Assembly: GCF_008831285.2 (NCBI RefSeq)
Contig: NC_045148.1
Location: 4,528,001 to 4,592,000 of the forward strand
DNA: 64,000 nt
Reading direction: 5' to 3'
Source of the DNA: Nymphaea colorata
Lineage: Eukaryota > Streptophyta > Magnoliopsida > Nymphaeales > Nymphaeaceae
How positions within the stretch are numbered: position 1 is the stretch's first letter; the number at the start of each line of letters is the position of its first letter. Shown here one piece after another: positions 58,365 to 64,000 of this stretch. The notes under the pieces are model-generated. The model saw only the letters and a list, made by a program, of their open reading frames with translations. It had not been told where the DNA came from and made no database searches. The position numbers and the translations under genes were made by a program.

Positions 58365-58800
58365 CGGAGGGCGACGAGTGAAATCGGAGAAGGAATAAGA
58401 GGGGGAAGGGAGAAGCGGAGGGCGACGAGTGAAATCGGAGAAGGAATAAGAGGGGAGGGAGAAGAGGGGAATGGGAGGACGGAGAGGGGGAAGGGAGAAG
58501 CGGAGGGGAGAAGAGGGGAAGGGGAAGGGAGAAGCGGAGGGGAGAAGAGGGGGAAGGGGGAAGGGAGAAGCGGAGGGGAAGGGGAAGGGAGAAGCAGAGG
58601 GGAAGGGGGAAGGGGGAAGGGAGAAGCAGAGGGGAAGGGGGAAGGGGGGCTGTCGACCGGAAGGGGGAAGGGGGAAGGGAGAAGCGGAGGGGAAGGGGGA
58701 AGGGGGGCTGTCGACCGGGACGACTCAGAGGGGGAAGGGGAAAGTGTCAGTGGGTAAAGGGGGAAGGGAGAATCAGAGGGGGAAGGCTTGAGAGGGATTG
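58365..58800 (+). repeat. GA-rich polypurine minisatellite tract
   Basis: About 435 bp with very few pyrimidines on the plus strand. It starts with two copies of a 51-bp unit (CGGAGGGCGACGAGTGAAAT onward) and continues as variants of GGGGAAGGGAGAAGCGGAG. GGGGGGCTGTCGACCGG interrupts it twice, about 71 bp apart. A second, weaker purine stretch lies at 59577-59700. Open frames in both strands are by-products of composition. Confidence 0.95.
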
Positions 58801-59938
58801 AGCGAGACAGAAGATAAATAAGGAATAAGGGAGACCGTGATCTCTTGCAGCCATGGCCGTGGTAGAGAATGTCGGCGTGGATTTGGGGCGTTGGCTGGCC
58901 GGAATTGTTTTTTCAGATTTCAAAGGTCACTTAAAAAGTCTCCTATAGCCCGGCTGGAACCAAAATCAAAAGGTCCAAAAGCCAACTTTGTGCCTTGCTC
59001 TCTATAAAGGACAGTCACATGGATAGAGGGAAGTCCTGGGCCTCCCTGGCTCTCTAGTGACATGTTTATCTGCATCAATGGAAGTCATCCTCCTCCCCTC
59101 TTTCTCCCTTACTTTTCGAGGGATAAAAGTTATCCACGTCCCTCTGATTAATAACATCAGAAGAAGTGGATGAACATGAAATTGAAATTAAAGAAGATGT
59201 TTTGATTTGTTAGAATTTGGAAATAATATCTATTAATAGAACAGTTAATGTGATTACAAACAATTATGATTACACATAAATACAAATAAAAGCAAACACT
59301 AACTCATTCAGTAAAATGCACAAACACTTTATGTACATCCAATTGACCAAAAGAGAGAGAAACAAAGAGAAAAGCATTAAAGAAATGCACCAACTAAAAA
59401 AGAGGCTCGTTTCAATGAAATGAAAAAAAAAAAACCCCACCGATAAGCCCTACAAGTTGGACTGGATGACAAAAAATGAAGCGAACAAGACAGAGGGATG
59501 GAGACTCACTTGCAACTACAAAACTGTACAGAATTGAGCACATCCCATTCATAGTTGAACCGTAGGCTAACAACTGCAGAAAAAGGGGCCAACAGAGGAA
59601 GAAGAGGAAGAGGGGGAGGAAGAAGGAGGTAGGAAGAGGAAGAGAGAAAGAGAAGAGAGCAACAGACAATGAGAGGGGAAGCAGCGAGAGGGTGAGATGG
59701 AGGGAGCAGGGGTGAAATCGGGGGAGCTGCAATGAGGTCGGGCGACGGCGTTCCATGGTAAACCACGGAACGCTAAGGAACAGAACAAATATTTATATCT
59801 TCTGTTCCGAGTCCCATCTGTCTTGCCTGTTCCACGTCCGTTGTTTGAGTCATCATGGTAAAATCAGAACGCAAGCAGTCCGTTCCGTCCTGTAGGATGG
59901 TTATCAAACGACCTCTTATTTACTTTTCTTTTCCTTTA

Positions 59939-60146
59939 GGTTGGGTTCCATTGAGATCCGTGGTTTTTAAGTTTGACCCTCTCCCAAATCCGATTTTGAA
60001 TTCACGTTTTCTACATTAAAGTGTGAATTTGAAATTCATGTTAAGAATAGATGCTGAAATCCATAATTTGATATAACTATGGATTTCAGCTATCATGGAT
60101 TTGAGATTTCCTTGGATCTGAAATCCGTGGAAAATCAAACGCAACC
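59939..60146. mobile_element. Tourist-like MITE, 208 bp
   Basis: TTA flanks both sides (59936-59938 and 60147-60149), the usual PIF/Harbinger target. The left end is GGTTGGGTTCCATTGAGATC and the right end read inwards is GGTTGCGTTTGATTTTCCAC. ATCCGTGG near the left and CCGTGG near the right lie within repeated AAATCC(G/A)T motifs. It is non-coding. Confidence 0.62.
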
Positions 60147-60149
60147 TTA

Positions 60150-62320
60150 GTGTTTGAACTGTAGTGGTCAGCCAGCAGCAAACCCAAAGTCGTTCACATG
60201 TATGTATTTTATTTTTTAATGTTTATCTATTTGTTTTGTTTTGCTTATTTCCACCTTTTCTTTCTGATGTTCACCCCTACATATGCAAGAATTTCTCCTA
60301 CTTTCTCTTATAACAGGCGCAGAAAGAGAGGCTTGAAGGCCCCACTGCATGCAGCTCAACACCAATGAAGCAACAGATACCCCAATGCCTATGTTAATAT
60401 TACAATACATATACACTTGTATACAGTAGTATCATGTAATTTTTTGGTTTTTCTGCATTTTATTTATTTTTCAGCTTTGCTATATATATATATATATATA
60501 TAGAAACATTCTCACATTTGAAATTGCAAGGTTTTTCTTGGATATAATATGGTGAGCTTGAAAAAAAAGAAGAAAAAAGAGTAATTTTTTAAATAAAAAA
60601 TAAAAGGGTAGAGAAAAATAAAATAAGTGACAAATTAATAAACATAAACATTAAAAAAATAGACAACAAATAAAAACTAGAAAATAAAGACAAGCAGTTT
60701 GACATTAAAAATGTGAACAAATGAATAAGATAAAAACATACAAATGGTGTTTTTTAAAGTTTTAAACGGCTGACTTATTTATCACGTTTTATATGCATTT
60801 TTTGTGTAACAATTAAAATATTATATATATATATATATATACACATGTGACATACGTGTATAGATGAACATACATATGTACATATATAATATATTGTACT
60901 TCAAAGTTATCTTCTAACGGTCATGTGCTAAGTAATCCATTTGATGCATTTTCTTCTTCCTAGTGAAAGTCTCTAAGCTGACATGCATTTATGGGTAATT
61001 TCAACGTCCTCAGATGCTTTCATTGCTGTGCATTCCCTGTACTGTACTCCCTTAAAGGAAAAATCGTTGTTAACGGACAGGGATATCTTTAAAACAAAAT
61101 CAGACTCATATCTCTTCTAACAGCATATATTTAAAAATATAGTTCTTTTTAGAACAAAGTTCTTGTCAATGGCAGTTTGCAAAATAGCGGCAACTGATGA
61201 AAGAACAGTGAAATCTCAATCCCAAAAAATAACATCAAAACCTAGTTGGACTTCATAGACATTTTTTTATGTTAGGCATTCAAAATAAGATAATAATGAA
61301 CCAAATTTGATCATCCCTAAAATGGGCTTAAATAAGATATGATATGGTTTAGCTATAGGTAGTGGCTAAGCATCTGTTGCTTTGAGTTGAATCAAGTTAG
61401 GCAAACCTCAAAAATACAAATCTTTATCAGAAAATTTGGTAAGTACATGTGTGATGAGGTGGTATCTCCAAATGACATTATCACACCAAAAATAAATGTG
61501 GTATGCACAAACCACGCATCAACGGTGCTAGCAAACTTATGACAAATAAATGCCTTTAATTGTATGTCATAAGTATATACATGAACGATATGCATTGTAT
61601 GTCATAGCTTTATACCAATTAACTGTAACAACCCTAATTTTTTGGGGCATTTTTTCCAAGCAAAGTGCACAGAAATATCTTTTCAATCATCAAAACTTCA
61701 ACTATTAGGCATCGCCACTGGTTAACTTCAAACTGTGAACACTTAAATAATGAGTTGTATCAAAGCATCCAAGTCAACGTTTCATAAAAAAAGTAAATGA
61801 CTGCATAAGTTTATAACATTAAAAATTATTAACTCGTACAGTCAAAGTCATGACATAGATCAGTTGGGCAGCATCATGTTATCATATGGCCACAATAATA
61901 TCATCACATAACCTTTCTATTTCTGATCATCTAAAAATGGAAATGGAGGTGAGAACTTGAGAAATTTCTCAATATGATGTCCATTTTTGTTTTACTGCAG
62001 TTTCTACTAAACAAATTAGGGCCTCACTAAAAGTCAAAAAATTCAAATGCACAACTTAAACACTAAATATACACATGGTTGATAGAGAACAATTAATAAT
62101 ATCAAGTAATATTCAGGAATGCATATGCACAGATATGACAATGAATAATTTAATCATAATAGTATTCCTTATGCAGACACCCAAAAATTTTCATCTCTCA
62201 AGAATCCTGTTTTATCGCTTGCCTATCCATTTTATTACCATTTTTGGGGTTGTTCTTAACCCGGGGAAGAGGGAGAAAATGGAGGGGTGAAACATGGCCT
62301 TAGTTGTGAGAATGCCCAAT
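60150..62320. other. intergenic, no supported gene
   Basis: AT-rich DNA with TA arrays (60481-60502, 60821-60841). TGTAACAACCC at 61624 resembles the start of some plant LTRs, but I found no second copy, primer-binding site or coding part. Confidence 0.5.
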
Positions 62321-62327
62321 CGCATCA

Positions 62328-62508
62328 CTAGCGGAACCAGAATTTTTTTCTGGTGGTGGCACTCATTCAATACCTTTAATTTGTTTGGGGCACTTATATA
62401 TATATATCAATAAAAAAATTATCAAAACATTGGCATATATTTTAAACTAATTTTGTGAAGCTGATGTGGGCCACAGCGCACGCCAGCCACCATGTGGCTC
62501 CGCCACTG
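62328..62508. mobile_element. hAT MITE of the CAGGGGYGGAGCCA group
   Basis: The left end is CTAGCGGAACCAG; the right end read inwards is CAGTGGCGGAGCCACATG. ATCAC occurs at both flanks (62324-62328 and 62510-62514), a partial target duplication. The size and AT-rich core match 13929-14122. Confidence 0.5.
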
Positions 62509-62519
62509 GATCACACCAA

Positions 62520-64000
62520 GGGTTGGAAGGGCATGAGAATCTCCATGCACCTATGAATCATCCCATTCCATGGTTCGAATTTTCAAACTAAAAGGCAAGA
62601 AACGAAAGGCACAAGAATGCAAAGATGGAGAGATGAGGAAGGTGGAACAATGTTACTTGGCCATGAGAATCCTTGATCACAACTGTTGATCAACACCAAA
62701 CCTCGTGAGAATCCCTAATGGAGTCTATCTTGGATGTGGAGAAGGTAGAGACTTCAAGGGTATGGAACCAAGGACAAGATTCTCCTATTGGGAACAATCT
62801 ATACATGAAAAGGGAAAATTCAGAATTGAATTCTCTCTCTAAAGCACCTCATACAATTCCCAGAATTTCTCAAAACCCTTAGAAAGACTATAGATACTTG
62901 TATATTATATAGGACACTGTTTTGAGCTATATTACGATTATAAAGTATTCACAAAGATGTGTTTGGACCTTGGTTCAACTTTGGTCCATGGGTTGACCGG
63001 TTTTGGCTCTTGGATGTGGATCGCGATCCATTTTTTGCAGTGAATTCGTTTAAGAAAACTAAAATCGTGATATTTTGTCCATTTTATTCTTGAAAGTTAT
63101 ACAATTATAAACATCAATTCTTAACACTAAAACAAAGTAACACATGAAATTAAGCAATAAATTCAATGATGAATATATGAAAAATATAATAAAAAATGGT
63201 GTATTTTATGCATCATCACACTTTCAGAAACCATTCATATTTTTTCAAAATCCTAATTCGTAAATTCAAAAACCCTGATATTCAAAATCACCCTTCAAAA
63301 TCCTAACTTTCAAAGGTCTTCCAAAATCTTGATTTTCAAAGTTCTCAAAGCCATAGATTTCAAAATCGTGCCCCAAAATCTTGATTTTTAAAGTTCACCC
63401 TCAAACCCTAAGTTTCATTTTTCAAAGGCTTTATTTCAAAATCATGTATCAAACCTGATTTTCAGAGTCTAATTTTAACCATAATGTTCAAACTTTATTA
63501 TCAAAATTGTGCATCATGTAGCTTAGGTTCTACATGAGAACCTAACGATACAATGGTATTAAAGAATAATATTATTGAAAAACTTTAAAGGTCCAATTAT
63601 GGTTTTTACAACTACATTTTCTAAACCTAATTTATTTCCTTTCATCAACGTATCTTCTAAGGTAATATCATTTAGTAATAAAAAATCATGATTCAATCTT
63701 GGTTTGGTTATTATCCCTACTAAAGGCATCAAGAATGGCCGAACTTTGTGCCAATAGGCAGGTCAGATGTCCTAATGAATGCCAACCATTGCATGCAACG
63801 CAAGAGCCTTAGATTTGAATCCAGTTGGCAACTGATATAGATCTATGCATGGTTTGATTACTTGTTATTTGCTTTCGTACTTAGGATGAATTTAGGAAGA
63901 ACATTCATACTTACCTAGACCTGGGTCACATGCAACCCTTTGTCAATTTAAGAGTTGTCTGCAACTAATCTATATAAGCTCTATGCTCTCCTCACGATTT
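62520..64000. other. intergenic with degenerate short-period repeat
   Basis: From about 63240 to 63510 the phrase CAAAATC(T/C)TGATTTTCAAAG recurs in diverged copies roughly every 20-35 bp. The rest shows no gene; the window ends in featureless AT-rich DNA. Confidence 0.5.

Larger units (their letters stand above)
56088..59914. mobile_element. 3.8-kb element with 12-bp terminal inverted repeats
   Basis: The left end AGGTCGTTTGAT (56088-56099) is exactly repeated in inverse at 59903-59914. CTTAT precedes the left end and follows the right end, a possible 5-bp target duplication; a TTA duplication one base further out is also possible. Subterminal motifs resemble each other on opposite strands (CAGGACAGACAAGAC, and GAACAGGCAAGACAGATG read from the right). 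No transposase is visible inside. The interior holds TA arrays, palindromes, tandem repeats and two purine tracts, so it is either a large non-autonomous element or a nested cluster. Confidence 0.5.

Noticed and set aside
58122-58757. 211-codon frame on the plus strand with repeated VHPSSPLPVDDLQGPKFF
   Set aside because: It is the open frame of a 63-bp tandem repeat running into a purine minisatellite. It has no conserved domain and no gene-like context.
59412-59788. Overlapping Ser/Leu/Pro-rich minus-strand frames
   Set aside because: They are the complement of a purine-rich tract inside the TIR element; the composition alone keeps them open.
61624-62900. Possible LTR starting TGTAACAACCC
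   Set aside because: No second copy, target duplication, primer-binding site or gag/pol remnant was found.

Overview
The window is nuclear DNA of a flowering plant. Two conserved plant genes are split into many GT-AG exons by long AT-rich introns. Everything else is dominated by decayed DNA transposons, MITEs and CT/TA microsatellites. I cannot name the species. The exons lack the high GC content of grasses, and the very long introns suggest a repeat-rich genome; that is inference only.

Layout. (1) 3778-34871, minus strand: a complete gene for the large gamma subunit of the AP-1 clathrin adaptor, which I reconstruct as 18 coding exons and 885 codons in one continuous frame. Its 31 kb is mostly introns. 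The last two exons lie beyond an 8.6-kb intron that holds a whole hAT-type DNA transposon with a broken transposase (about 5515-8999). Other introns hold a MULE-like MITE (15405-15799), hAT MITEs (13929-14122, 17238-18069, 24233-24627, 26124-26829) and several copies of a dispersed repeat with ends like CTATGTCACATAGG. (2) 35.3-46 kb: intergenic DNA with a GC-rich hAT MITE with a perfect 8-bp target duplication (36678-37003), a second broken hAT transposase of the RICESLEEPER type (about 40440-41420, minus) bracketed by duplicated segments, and a second GC-rich MITE (41841-42051). (3) 46083-51400, minus strand: a complete 8-exon gene for plastid coproporphyrinogen III oxidase (395 aa), with a duplicated TATA-bearing promoter segment just upstream. 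(4) 51.6-64 kb: repeat-rich flank with a diverged 0.75-kb direct duplication, a 3.8-kb terminal-inverted-repeat element (56088-59914) that carries three back-to-back palindromes, four 63-bp tandem repeats and a 435-bp purine tract, and a Tourist-like MITE (59939-60146).

The two genes are unrelated housekeeping functions, vesicle coat assembly at the trans-Golgi network and heme/chlorophyll synthesis in the plastid, and there is no operon-like link between them. I find no convincing new multi-gene system. The least ordinary features are the palindrome and tandem-repeat block at 57999-58800, the transposon family tied to the intronic hAT relic, and the duplicated promoter of the oxidase gene.
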